Below are positions 24,538-33,431 of a stretch of 44,539 bases of DNA, piece by piece. The first letter of the stretch is position 1; the number at the start of each line of letters is the position of its first letter. Source of the DNA: SIG653 sp964509125 (GTDB lineage Bacteria; Bacillota; Clostridia; Oscillospirales; CAG-382); contig CAZDVZ010000014.1 of NCBI GenBank assembly GCA_964509125.1, positions 1 through 44,539 on the forward strand, given 5' to 3'. A program made the position numbers and the translations under genes. Under the pieces are notes generated by a model. It had not been told where the DNA came from. It made no database searches and was given only the letters and a program-made list of their open reading frames with translations.

Positions 24538-25704
24538 TTGACATTTGAAACTGCAGATAAAGCGGCAGCCCGTCTTGGGGTGTCGGTACGGGCGATTCAA
24601 AAATGGGCTAAAGAAGGGAAGATTCCCTATTCTCACAAGGTGGGGCGTGATTGGATGATTCCCATTAGTGCATCGAGACCCGGAGGCCAAGGGGGTGCTT
24701 TTGAGGAAAAATGCAATGCTGTTTTTCCTTTGATGCATTCTTTTACATCGGGAAACATTATGGATCAAATTAATTTGGTGGCTGATGAGGATCAGCGAAA
24801 GATGTCTCTGTGCGAGTATTATTATATGACGGGGCAGCTAAAGGAGTGTACCATCACTGTGGAGCCGTATTTGGATTCTCCCAATCGTGCTTTGCGTTCC
24901 ATGGCGGCACTTTATTGTGCATTCTCCAATTTGTGCAGGGGGCATTTAACCAAAACAAGTTATTCTTCCGATGTTATGAAGAGTTCGTTGGATAACTCTA
25001 TGGGTGATAACACCCCGCCGAAAGTTCGAGCATTTTGTGTAATGTCTTCTCTTTCCGCAAAGCTTCAGCTTCATCTTCCGCTGGAAAACGTACCTCGTAT
25101 GAGAGGATACTTGAAATATCTTGACGGCGGAACGCGGCTGTTTGGCTGTTATCTCGTGGCGTATGATGAATATATGCAAAAAAATTATGCGAAGGCTTTG
25201 GGGATAGTGGATACGGCTTTGAATTTAGAGCGCGAATGTTATGTTTTGCCCACAATATACTTGTATCTGCTTTCCGCGATAGCTCATATCAATCTTTTGG
25301 AAACCGATAAAGCAAAAAAATGTATTGAAAGCGCATGGGAACTTGCTTATCCCAATGATTTTATAATGCCGTTTGTGGAGCATTACAATTTGTTTCAAGG
25401 ACTTTTGGAAGGCAATTTCAAAAAGGATCATTTGGATTTTTACAATAAGATTATCTTTTTGTCCAAGCAATATAACAGCTCGTGGTACGAGGTGTACAAC
25501 AAAAAAAGCGAAAGGGCGGTTGCAACGAATTTGACAAACGTGGAATTTACCATTGCAATGCTCTATAGCCGAAATTGGCGGGTTAAAGAGATTGCGGCCC
25601 ATATGAATCTTTCGGAGCGAACCATAACAAATTACATTTCATATATTTATGATAAATTGCAGATAAACAGCAAAAAAGATCTGGAAAAGTATATGCTTAG
25701 ATGA
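24538..25704 (+). CDS. HTH regulator: MerR/excisionase-like N-terminus, LuxR-type C-terminus
   Basis: 388 residues from TTG, with GGGGGCGAGG upstream. Residues 1-45 form a MerR/excisionase-like helix-turn-helix with ETADKAAARLGVSVRAIQKW and the EGKIPYSHKVGRDWMIP wing. About residues 80-320 look like helical repeat (TPR-like) segments with many alternating alanines and aromatics. The C-terminal end (about 335-388) is a LuxR/GerE-type HTH: IAMLYSRNWRVKEIAAHM...SERTITNYISYIYDKL. Two DNA-binding ends flanking a ligand or partner-binding middle are unusual. It lies directly downstream of the GHL10 lipoprotein, so it might respond to wall-derived signals. A strong palindromic terminator ends the unit. 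Confidence 0.8.
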   Translation: MTFETADKAAARLGVSVRAIQKWAKEGKIPYSHKVGRDWMIPISASRPGGQGGAFEEKCNAVFPLMHSFTSGNIMDQINLVADEDQRKMSLCEYYYMTGQLKECTITVEPYLDSPNRALRSMAALYCAFSNLCRGHLTKTSYSSDVMKSSLDNSMGDNTPPKVRAFCVMSSLSAKLQLHLPLENVPRMRGYLKYLDGGTRLFGCYLVAYDEYMQKNYAKALGIVDTALNLERECYVLPTIYLYLLSAIAHINLLETDKAKKCIESAWELAYPNDFIMPFVEHYNLFQGLLEGNFKKDHLDFYNKIIFLSKQYNSSWYEVYNKKSERAVATNLTNVEFTIAMLYSRNWRVKEIAAHMNLSERTITNYISYIYDKLQINSKKDLEKYMLR

Positions 25705-25725
25705 GTAATATTTTGAAATATTAAC

Positions 25726-25758
25726 CTCCTGTTCGTTTAAACGAACAGGAGATTTTTT
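25726..25758 (+). terminator. Perfect palindromic terminator
   Basis: A perfect 26-nt palindrome (25726-25751, arms CTCCTGTTCGTTT/AAACGAACAGGAG) is followed by ATTTTTTCC. As there is no loop, at least the two central base pairs would open. It ends the regulator gene. Confidence 0.88.
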
Positions 25759-25927
25759 CCTTGAATGTTTATTTTTAACGGATTTAAAGCGATATTTTGC
25801 TATTTAAGCCTTTTTTGGGCGCAAAATGAAAAAATAAGATGTGCGTATTTTTTTTTGAAAACTACTCATGCTATTTGTTCAAAAACGTGGTAATATGTTA
25901 AAGAAATAAGAACAAAGGAGCGATACG

Positions 25928-26224
25928 ATGAGCGCGTCAAAAACACGAACTTTCAAATTGGACGAAGACGTGGTTGAAGTAACATCTGCATATGACGAAG
26001 AAATTGGCGGCTTCGTTTACGAATATCCCGATTTTGTTGCTCATCCGCGGATAACTCCCCAAGGCAGGCGTTGGGTAAATGCAACGCAAACTGATTGTCA
26101 GTTTGCTGATGAAAAATATGGCGACTGCGGCTCGTGCGAATTTTATGTGTGTGAAAAATCGGGCGATCTTATAGGAATATGTGTTAACGAAAAGTTTAAA
26201 GTGAGAAAGGAAAAAGACGCATGA
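25928..26224 (+). CDS. Small cysteine-rich protein coupled to the giant adhesin
   Basis: 98 residues, not recognised. It is cytoplasmic by appearance: no signal peptide or membrane segment. The N-terminal half is acidic and aromatic. The C-terminal half has five cysteines (57, 67, 70, 75, 85), including CGSC, which could bind zinc or an Fe-S cluster. The C-terminal tail is lysine-rich. AAAGGAG gives a strong ribosome site. Its TGA stop overlaps the ATG of the 2354-residue adhesin (ATGA at 26221-26224), so the two are translated together. A weak extended -10 (TGGTAATAT near 25887-25896) lies upstream. A regulatory or assembly role for the adhesin is possible but unproven. Confidence 0.72.
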   Translation: MSASKTRTFKLDEDVVEVTSAYDEEIGGFVYEYPDFVAHPRITPQGRRWVNATQTDCQFADEKYGDCGSCEFYVCEKSGDLIGICVNEKFKVRKEKDA

Positions 26225-29200
26225 AAACAAAAACAACAAATTGGAACAGGATATTATCTCTTGTTTTGGTCCTTTGTATGTTGATCTCTGTACCTAATGT
26301 TATAGCACAAGCGGCATCTGCCGAAGCTGAAGCAAAAACGGTGACCCAAACTACAAAGGTTGCAGATCCAAGCACCATGGATGCATGGAAGAGTATATTT
26401 GGTGCAGATGTGCTCAACACAGAAAACGCGGGTGGCGTTTGGACGGATAAATCCGTTTTCGAAAACGCAGAAGCTTTTTCTCAATATGGCATCACTTTAG
26501 ATGACGAAGATAATTTTTTGGTAGCACTTTCAGTAATTGCTTCAAATAAATCTGTTTCGGGACTTTCAAATGTTCCGACGGATACTATGCTTGTGTTGGA
26601 TCTTTCCAGCTCAATGTATCCTTCGAGAAATCCTGCCACAGTAAATACAATGGTAGAGGCAGTTAACGCAACGATAAAAGATCTTCAGGCTTTAAATATT
26701 CACAACAGAGTTGGCGTTACCGTGTATTTTGGCGGTGAAACTTTGTGGGAGTCCAAAAGCGATAGCAGTAAGGTGCTTTTGCCTCTTGATCGATACACTC
26801 ATTCATCCAACGCATTTTTGAAGACCACTTCCGGCTCAAACGGAACTTATTTTGAATCTGTAGACGTTAATTCGGGCGTTAAAAACTCGGCAAATGTTAC
26901 CGTTACAGGTTCTCATAGCGTTAAAGATGTTGCAGGAACATTTGCACAGCTTGGAATTTTGGATGCCATGAATCAATTCCTTAGAAGTGACATTGATACA
27001 AAGATTCCTGCAAATGCAGAATATCAAGCGGGCGTTACGAGAGTTCCCGTAATCATGCTCATGTCTGACGGCGAGCCTACTGCCGCAACGAATAATTATA
27101 CTGTAAAAGAAAATTCGAAAATGGGAAACAACCAAGTTAAAAGCAGAAACCCTGCGGAAACTGATTTTGTAACCCAACTTACCGCTGCTTATGCAAAAGA
27201 AAAGATTGATGCAAAGTATGTGGAAACAACACCGTTATTCTACACACTCAGCCTTGGAAACAGTATAAGCATGGATATTATGGATCCTGAATCCAACGAT
27301 AAAGTATCAGAGGCGATTTTGGCAAATCCCGGTGCATACACTGATGACGAAGTGACAAAGGCGAACAATAATGCCAAAATTAAAGAATATTGGAACACTC
27401 TCATGACATATGGTAGTGTTAATATTACGGTTCAGAATTATAATTATAATTCTTTTATCAACAAAACAAACTATACATACAACGTAAGTAAAACGATGCT
27501 CAGTACAGCGGGTGAAGGCGTTTTGTTCCCGTCAAGCATAAATCAAAAATATTATGTTGACGAATCGTTTACCGCCGAAAACGCATCAGACCTCGCGGAT
27601 GCGTTCAAATCCATTGTAGATAAAATTGCTTTGCAATCACGTTATTTCCCAACTCTCGTTGAGGGTGACGAAGATCTTGATGGTTACGTAACTTTCACAG
27701 ATAACATTGGCAAATATATGAGCGTCACAGATATAAAGGGAATAATCATTGGCGATGCTCTTTTCTCCGGAGCCGACCTTTCTTCAAACTTTGTTGAAAG
27801 CGGCGGAAGCCTTGGAACGGGCTCTACGCCCACAGAATTGGGTCAGGAAATGGTTAAAGCCGTTCAAGCGCGTTTGGGCATAGATGATATGGCTCTTGCG
27901 GAGACCTTGATCTTCCAAGCATACAATCACGGACAGTTGAGCTACACCGATGCTTCTAACTTCTCCAACTACATTGGATGGTATGCTAATGCGCAAGGGG
28001 AGTTTTTGGGATTTTGGTACGAAGGCATTGAAACAATGCCGGATCCATCCGATGATACCCTTACCGATGCAACAAGACCTGTATATATCATGAAAAGCTA
28101 CGGCTATTTGGGACAGCTTGACGAAGAACACGGCATTTCAAAATCAGATATGATGTATGCAATGGTACAGGTTCGTGAAAATATTGTATCAGGTGAACAA
28201 ACGGTTATTTTCTCTGTGCCTGCTTCGCTTGTACCTATGACCAGTTATGACATTACTCTGGATGAAAACGGAAACCTGTCCGAATTTTTGGTAACAGGCG
28301 CAACAGGGCCTATGCGTTTGGTTTATGAAGTTGGACTTAACGAAGAGGTTAACGATATTACCATAAACGATCCCGCCATTGTTTCCCCTGAATATATTAA
28401 GAATAATACCAATGCAGACGGATCTGTAAACTTCTATACAAACCAATATGAAGTTGACAACTCTATGGGATATGGAAAAGTTAATACATTTTCATATTTC
28501 AAGCCTTCACATCAAAACGAAAAATATTATTTCCAAGAAAACACATATATATATGAATATATCAATGGGGAATATGTAAAATACACAGGTGATACAGCGC
28601 CTGATGTAAACGGAACATATTATCAGCTTGTTCGAATTTATTCCAACGAAAACGGACTTGAAATAAAAAATTCGTACAGGAAATTGTCTACCGAAGCGGT
28701 TGGCGTTGCAGAACAACAATCCGATGGATCATGGTATGTTCCCATTGGAACAGTGCACGTTAACTTGGAAGGTTACACGATTTATAAAACCGAAAACCTT
28801 ACAAACACTTTAACAGAAACTTTTGGCGACGATGATGCTTCCAATGATAAAGGGCTTGCAAATGTTCCGTTTGTTGATATTGACGGACATAAGGTAAACG
28901 AAGTCGATCATACATTTGTTGTTGGCGCAACATTGGGAAATAATGGGGTGACTAAGCTTTATCCTGCTACAGGTATCAAAATCAATAAGTTGGTTGAAGG
29001 CACAGATAGCGGGGACGATGAATTTACATTTACCGTTTCAAGTGCGGATGAGACTGACGGAAGCTATAAATCCTTGAAAATAGATGCTGAAGGAAACCAC
29101 GAAATTTTGTACGTTTCTTTCAAAAACGGAGTGGCAACAGTATCTCTTAAGGCTGACGAATCTATTATTATATCAGGACTTGACGAAGGTAAAACATACG

Positions 29201-32200
29201 TTGTAAGCGAAGTGGCAAGCGTAAAATATATCCTTGAGTCGGTAAACGGAAACAAAAATGCGTCCGATGCAAATCTTATAACGGTTTCTACAGAAATAGT
29301 GGAGGCGACATTTGTAAATGCCACGAGGGGCACGGGCGATCTCACTGTAACAAAGACCGTTGAACATCAACTTGGTGTAAATTATCAGATTCCCGACGAT
29401 AAAGCGTTTGAGATCACCGTTTCACTTTCCGGCGTTGGAACCCAAAACGCAACATTTAAAGCGGAACATTCGGGTGATAGCACAATATCATCACTTACAA
29501 CTGATGAAAACGGAAAATTCCCTGTTATCGTTTTGAAAAATGATGAGCAGATCGAATTTTTTGATCTTCCCGTTGGTGTTGTAGCAACTGTTGTTGAAAC
29601 CACTCCTCCCGCCGGCTTTACCCCATCGTATAGGGAAAATAACGTGGTAGGAGACGGAATTGTAACTATAGTAAGCACTCCTACGTCTGTTGAGGTAGTA
29701 AATACCTATGATCATGGCGAAGAAACAGGTGACATGGTTAAGATAAACGGTACAAAATATCTCAACGACGAAGAAGGAAACGCAATTGCCGACTGGGGCG
29801 ACGCAGAATTTACCATCGTTTTTGAAAAATATGTAAACGAAGGTTGGGTGGAGATAGACAGAGAAACGGTAAATAATTCATCTCGTACATTTAGTTTCAA
29901 TTTGTCCACAGAAACCTACGATGCTCCCGGTATGTATTCATATCAAATTTATGAGCTTGTTCCCGAAGAAAAGATTGAAGGAATGTATTATGACCGTGTT
30001 TATCATACATTCTCAGTAGTTGTTAGCGATGAAGATATGGCGGGCGGACTTGAAATTTCAAGAATACATTCGGAACATTCTCTCAAAGAATTTACGAAGG
30101 ACGAAAGCGGTTATTGGGTATTAATCACGGATTTTACCAACGTCCAATATAATACTGTTCCCGCGGTTGTTGAAATACCTGTCCAAAAGGTGCTTGTTAA
30201 CAATTCGCAAAGTACGGTCGCATCTCTTGCTCATCACGAATTTGGAGTTTATACCGATGTCGATTGCACAGTGGCGGCGGCTGTTGAAAACGGACTTCAA
30301 AAATTGGAAATTGCTCCCACTGATGGTGTTGGTGAAGCAATGATCGATATGCTTTTCGATAAGGTGGGCGAATATACTTTCTACATCAAAGAAATTGATA
30401 AAGGCGTTCCCGGTATGATTTACGACGCACAAGTAGTTAGGGTAGATGTGTCTGTAACATCCGAAGGCGTTGGTGGAAAGCTTATCGCTGATGTGAATTA
30501 TGATGTTTCTTTGGTTGATGGAGAAATTGTTTTCACTAATAAATATGACCTTACTGCCGCAACCGTTGAGCTTGATGTAAGAAAAACCATTGATGGCAGA
30601 CCGCTTACCGCAAACGATATTTTCACGTTTGAGATTCGTGAAAACGGTGATACGATTTTGGTAGGTCAAAATGATGAAACCGGAAAAGTTACGTTTAACG
30701 GAACACTTGAATTTTATGAGGTTGGTGTTTATAACTACACCGTCATCGAAACAAGTGAGAGTGGAAACGGAATAACTGTAGACAAAACAGTATTTGACGT
30801 TAAAATAACCGTGTACGATGGTGAAAACGGCAAACTTTTGGCAAATGTATCGGTTGCGCAGGTTGTTGGGAATGTGATTACTTTTAAAAACAAATATGAA
30901 ACAACACCTGCAAAATATACTCTCCGCGGAATAAAAGAGTTGGCGGGCAAGCCCCTTTTGAATGATGAATTTACATTCACTCTTACGGAAAGCGATGAGA
31001 ACGGCAACGAAATTGAAGGCGCAACCGTTCGTACCGCCAAAAACTTTACAGATGGTCACTTCTCTTTTGGTGAATTTATATACTATAAAGAAGGCGAACA
31101 TTATTACGTAGTTTCTGAAGTTGCGCAGGCTTCTGCAAAGGGAATAATTTTCGACGAAAGAAAATATATTGTTAAAGTCACTGTTTCTGATAATGGATTG
31201 GGTGCGTTGATCGTTGAAGAAAATATTTCCTTGCTTGGAGGAGAGACTTCGGAGATAGTCAAATTTGTAAACGAATATTCTCCCGACCCCACAACGGCGT
31301 TCATCCCCGGAATTAAGTTCCTCGAAGGAAAAGTAATGGGAAGCGGACAGTTTGAATTTGTTCTCATTGAATCGGATTCAAATTGGAACGAAGGAAATGT
31401 TATTGAAACCGTAAAAAATAGCGAAGACGGAAGAATTACGTTTTCAGATATTGAGTATGAAACCGCAGATTCTTATTACTACCTTGTAAAAGAGGTATAC
31501 GACGAACTTGTTGTGGACGGTATTACTTATGATGACACAGTTTTCAGAGTGAGAATCGATATAAACGATGATCTCAAAGGAACGCTCCATTCATCTGTTC
31601 ATATTTATGACGAAGAAGGTACACCTCTTCCAAACATTGAATTTGTAAACAAGTATGCTGTAACGCAAGGAGAAAATGTTGTTATCAAAGGCACTAAGGT
31701 GCTTGTGAACAAAGAGCTTAAAGACGGAGATTTCACCTTTATTCTTAAGAATCTTGAAACCGAAGAAATTTTAAGCACTGTAAATGAAAATGGTACATTT
31801 GAGTTTGTTTTAGAATATACTGCAGATGATCTTGGAAAAGTTTTCCTTTACGAACTTTATGAATTAAAGGGAGAGATCGGCGGCATTATTTACGACGGAA
31901 CACATTATGATGTTAAAGTTACCGTGGATGACGACGGCAAGGGCGGAATTGAAACTACCGTTGAAATTTCCGTAGAAGGTGCTGTTGTTGATACGATCAA
32001 CTTTACCAACACATATGACCCCGTATATGCAGAAGTATACCTTGAGGGCGTAAAAGAGCTTACAGGCAGAGATCTGGAGAATGAAGAGTTTACTTTCGCA
32101 CTTTGGTCTGCGGATGAAAATTGGAAACAGTTATACGAGATCCAAAAGGTGAAAAACAACGAAGATGGAAGCTTCCGGTTCCGTTCACTTGCGTTCACAG

Positions 32201-33285
32201 AAGAAGGCAAGTATTATTACACAGTTAAAGAGCTGTATACCGCTTACGTGGAAAATGGCGTTTTATTTGATGAAAACGTGTACAGAGTAATGATTGAAGT
32301 TACGGACAACGGCGAAGGCGCACTCGTTCCGAAAACCTATTTATTCCTTGAAAACGGAACGGTATGCGAGGAAATCAAGTTTGTAAATGAGTACTATGCA
32401 ACATATACCGAAACCATAATTGAAGGAACAAAAGAGTTGACGGGCAAAAATCTGTCAGCGGAAGAATTCTCCTTTGCAATTATAAGCTCTGACGAGAATT
32501 GGAGCGTGGGCGAGGTTGTTGATATAGCGAAAAACGATGCAAACGGCAAGTTTAGCTTTGTTCCCTTTAATTTCTCTGATGACGGCACATACTACTATCT
32601 TGTAAAAGAGGTTTACGAAAGTGCAGTTTCAGACGGAATCACTTATGATGATACGGTATACAAAGTAACTGTTGTTGTAACAGATGATCTTTTGGGCAAT
32701 CTTTGGGATTCTGTTACATATGAGGTAGAGGGCGACGCTAAAGACGAGATCACGTTCTACAACAAGTACAGCGCATCAGACGTTACTGTAACAATAGGCG
32801 GAACAAAAGAGCTTACAGGCAGAGATCTTGTAGAAGGCGAATTTACATTTGAGATTTACGAAGCAAACGACGAATTTGCCACTATTGGTGGCAAGGCTCC
32901 TTCTGTAGCTGTAAACAGTGCTGACGGTAGCTTTGTGTTCGATGGCATAACTTTCCAAACAGCAGGTGTGTATCACTACGTTGTTGTAGAAAGGGAAAAC
33001 AGCTCTGTTTCCCACGTGGTTTTCGATAAGACTGTTTATTGTGTAACAGTTACCGTTGAAGATGACGGAAAAGGAAAACTTATTGCCGATGTTTCTTACA
33101 TATCGAAGGAAGACGGCATAGCGGTTGATGCGGAATATATTGTTTTTAAAAACATTTACACACCTCCCGCTACTCCCGGCGACGATTCCCCCGTTTCTCC
33201 TTGGATGGTTCTCATGTTTGTTTCCGTGTTCGGATTTGCGACAGTGACCGCGAAGAGAAGCCGTAAAGAATCTGACTGTGAATAA
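26221..33285 (+). CDS. Giant surface protein: VWA head, pilin-type isopeptide repeat stalk
   Basis: 2354 residues. A Sec signal peptide (about 1-33, ending AQAAS-AEA) leads to a von Willebrand A domain near 120-480 with MIDAS DLSSS and MSDGEPT. Residues about 915-1165 hold two prealbumin/DUF5979-like beta domains. Then come about nine Spy0128/FctA-type repeats of 115-140 residues (starts near 1169, 1310, 1445, 1562, 1690, 1816, 1935, 2061, 2187). Most show the isopeptide triad: Lys in G-x-K, Glu in -KE-, Asn in F-x-N-x-Y. The C-terminus has PPATPGDDSPVSP, a transmembrane helix and a KRSRKE tail, but no LPXTG and no sortase gene is seen nearby. It is probably an envelope adhesin or pilus-like fibre, held by the membrane or by a noncanonical sortase. 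Confidence 0.87.
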   Translation: MKTKTTNWNRILSLVLVLCMLISVPNVIAQAASAEAEAKTVTQTTKVADPSTMDAWKSIFGADVLNTENAGGVWTDKSVFENAEAFSQYGITLDDEDNFLVALSVIASNKSVSGLSNVPTDTMLVLDLSSSMYPSRNPATVNTMVEAVNATIKDLQALNIHNRVGVTVYFGGETLWESKSDSSKVLLPLDRYTHSSNAFLKTTSGSNGTYFESVDVNSGVKNSANVTVTGSHSVKDVAGTFAQLGILDAMNQFLRSDIDTKIPANAEYQAGVTRVPVIMLMSDGEPTAATNNYTVKENSKMGNNQVKSRNPAETDFVTQLTAAYAKEKIDAKYVETTPLFYTLSLGNSISMDIMDPESNDKVSEAILANPGAYTDDEVTKANNNAKIKEYWNTLMTYGSVNITVQNYNYNSFINKTNYTYNVSKTMLSTAGEGVLFPSSINQKYYVDESFTAENASDLADAFKSIVDKIALQSRYFPTLVEGDEDLDGYVTFTDNIGKYMSVTDIKGIIIGDALFSGADLSSNFVESGGSLGTGSTPTELGQEMVKAVQARLGIDDMALAETLIFQAYNHGQLSYTDASNFSNYIGWYANAQGEFLGFWYEGIETMPDPSDDTLTDATRPVYIMKSYGYLGQLDEEHGISKSDMMYAMVQVRENIVSGEQTVIFSVPASLVPMTSYDITLDENGNLSEFLVTGATGPMRLVYEVGLNEEVNDITINDPAIVSPEYIKNNTNADGSVNFYTNQYEVDNSMGYGKVNTFSYFKPSHQNEKYYFQENTYIYEYINGEYVKYTGDTAPDVNGTYYQLVRIYSNENGLEIKNSYRKLSTEAVGVAEQQSDGSWYVPIGTVHVNLEGYTIYKTENLTNTLTETFGDDDASNDKGLANVPFVDIDGHKVNEVDHTFVVGATLGNNGVTKLYPATGIKINKLVEGTDSGDDEFTFTVSSADETDGSYKSLKIDAEGNHEILYVSFKNGVATVSLKADESIIISGLDEGKTYVVSEVASVKYILESVNGNKNASDANLITVSTEIVEATFVNATRGTGDLTVTKTVEHQLGVNYQIPDDKAFEITVSLSGVGTQNATFKAEHSGDSTISSLTTDENGKFPVIVLKNDEQIEFFDLPVGVVATVVETTPPAGFTPSYRENNVVGDGIVTIVSTPTSVEVVNTYDHGEETGDMVKINGTKYLNDEEGNAIADWGDAEFTIVFEKYVNEGWVEIDRETVNNSSRTFSFNLSTETYDAPGMYSYQIYELVPEEKIEGMYYDRVYHTFSVVVSDEDMAGGLEISRIHSEHSLKEFTKDESGYWVLITDFTNVQYNTVPAVVEIPVQKVLVNNSQSTVASLAHHEFGVYTDVDCTVAAAVENGLQKLEIAPTDGVGEAMIDMLFDKVGEYTFYIKEIDKGVPGMIYDAQVVRVDVSVTSEGVGGKLIADVNYDVSLVDGEIVFTNKYDLTAATVELDVRKTIDGRPLTANDIFTFEIRENGDTILVGQNDETGKVTFNGTLEFYEVGVYNYTVIETSESGNGITVDKTVFDVKITVYDGENGKLLANVSVAQVVGNVITFKNKYETTPAKYTLRGIKELAGKPLLNDEFTFTLTESDENGNEIEGATVRTAKNFTDGHFSFGEFIYYKEGEHYYVVSEVAQASAKGIIFDERKYIVKVTVSDNGLGALIVEENISLLGGETSEIVKFVNEYSPDPTTAFIPGIKFLEGKVMGSGQFEFVLIESDSNWNEGNVIETVKNSEDGRITFSDIEYETADSYYYLVKEVYDELVVDGITYDDTVFRVRIDINDDLKGTLHSSVHIYDEEGTPLPNIEFVNKYAVTQGENVVIKGTKVLVNKELKDGDFTFILKNLETEEILSTVNENGTFEFVLEYTADDLGKVFLYELYELKGEIGGIIYDGTHYDVKVTVDDDGKGGIETTVEISVEGAVVDTINFTNTYDPVYAEVYLEGVKELTGRDLENEEFTFALWSADENWKQLYEIQKVKNNEDGSFRFRSLAFTEEGKYYYTVKELYTAYVENGVLFDENVYRVMIEVTDNGEGALVPKTYLFLENGTVCEEIKFVNEYYATYTETIIEGTKELTGKNLSAEEFSFAIISSDENWSVGEVVDIAKNDANGKFSFVPFNFSDDGTYYYLVKEVYESAVSDGITYDDTVYKVTVVVTDDLLGNLWDSVTYEVEGDAKDEITFYNKYSASDVTVTIGGTKELTGRDLVEGEFTFEIYEANDEFATIGGKAPSVAVNSADGSFVFDGITFQTAGVYHYVVVERENSSVSHVVFDKTVYCVTVTVEDDGKGKLIADVSYISKEDGIAVDAEYIVFKNIYTPPATPGDDSPVSPWMVLMFVSVFGFATVTAKRSRKESDCE
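32052..32828 (+). repeat. 24-nt direct repeat between stalk repeats 7 and 9
   Basis: An identical 24-nt stretch (begins AAAAGAGCTTACAGG, ends GAGATCT) occurs at 32052-32075 and 32805-32828, encoding KELTGRDL in both copies. Elsewhere these stalk repeats differ in sequence, so the match is a likely place for recombination that would delete or add repeat units. Confidence 0.85.
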
Positions 33286-33298
33286 GCTCTAAAAGGCT

Positions 33299-33342
33299 GA
33301 TATTTAGGGGATGTAAAACTTTTGCTTACATCCCCAAATATT
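33299..33342 (+). terminator. Hairpin after the giant surface protein
   Basis: ATATTTaGGGGATGTAA pairs with TTACATCCCCAAATAT around a short loop. There is only a weak T tract after it, so it may be a terminator or an mRNA-protecting structure. Confidence 0.55.
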
Positions 33343-33369
33343 GTTAACTACTATTATTTGTAAAAATGC

Positions 33370-33398
33370 TTGACATTGCCTGTAGGTGATGATACAAT
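33370..33398 (+). promoter_or_regulatory. Promoter of the duplicated-domain lipoprotein
   Basis: TTGACA (33370-33375), 17-nt spacer, TACAAT (33393-33398), 33 nt before the ATG. Confidence 0.7.
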
Positions 33399-33431
33399 GT
33401 TAAAAAGATTTTTTGAATAAGGAGAAACCGC

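Noticed and set aside
30121..31101. A 326-residue open frame on the minus strand opposite the stalk repeats of the giant surface protein.
   Set aside because: It lies wholly antisense to a gene with strong coding evidence and has no ribosome site, signal or family features. The length comes from codon periodicity of the repeats.
33144..33285. LPXTG sortase signal at the end of the giant protein.
   Set aside because: The region reads PPATPGDDSPVSP before the helix. Proline-rich and anchor-like, but no LPXTG, NPQTN or similar motif is present.
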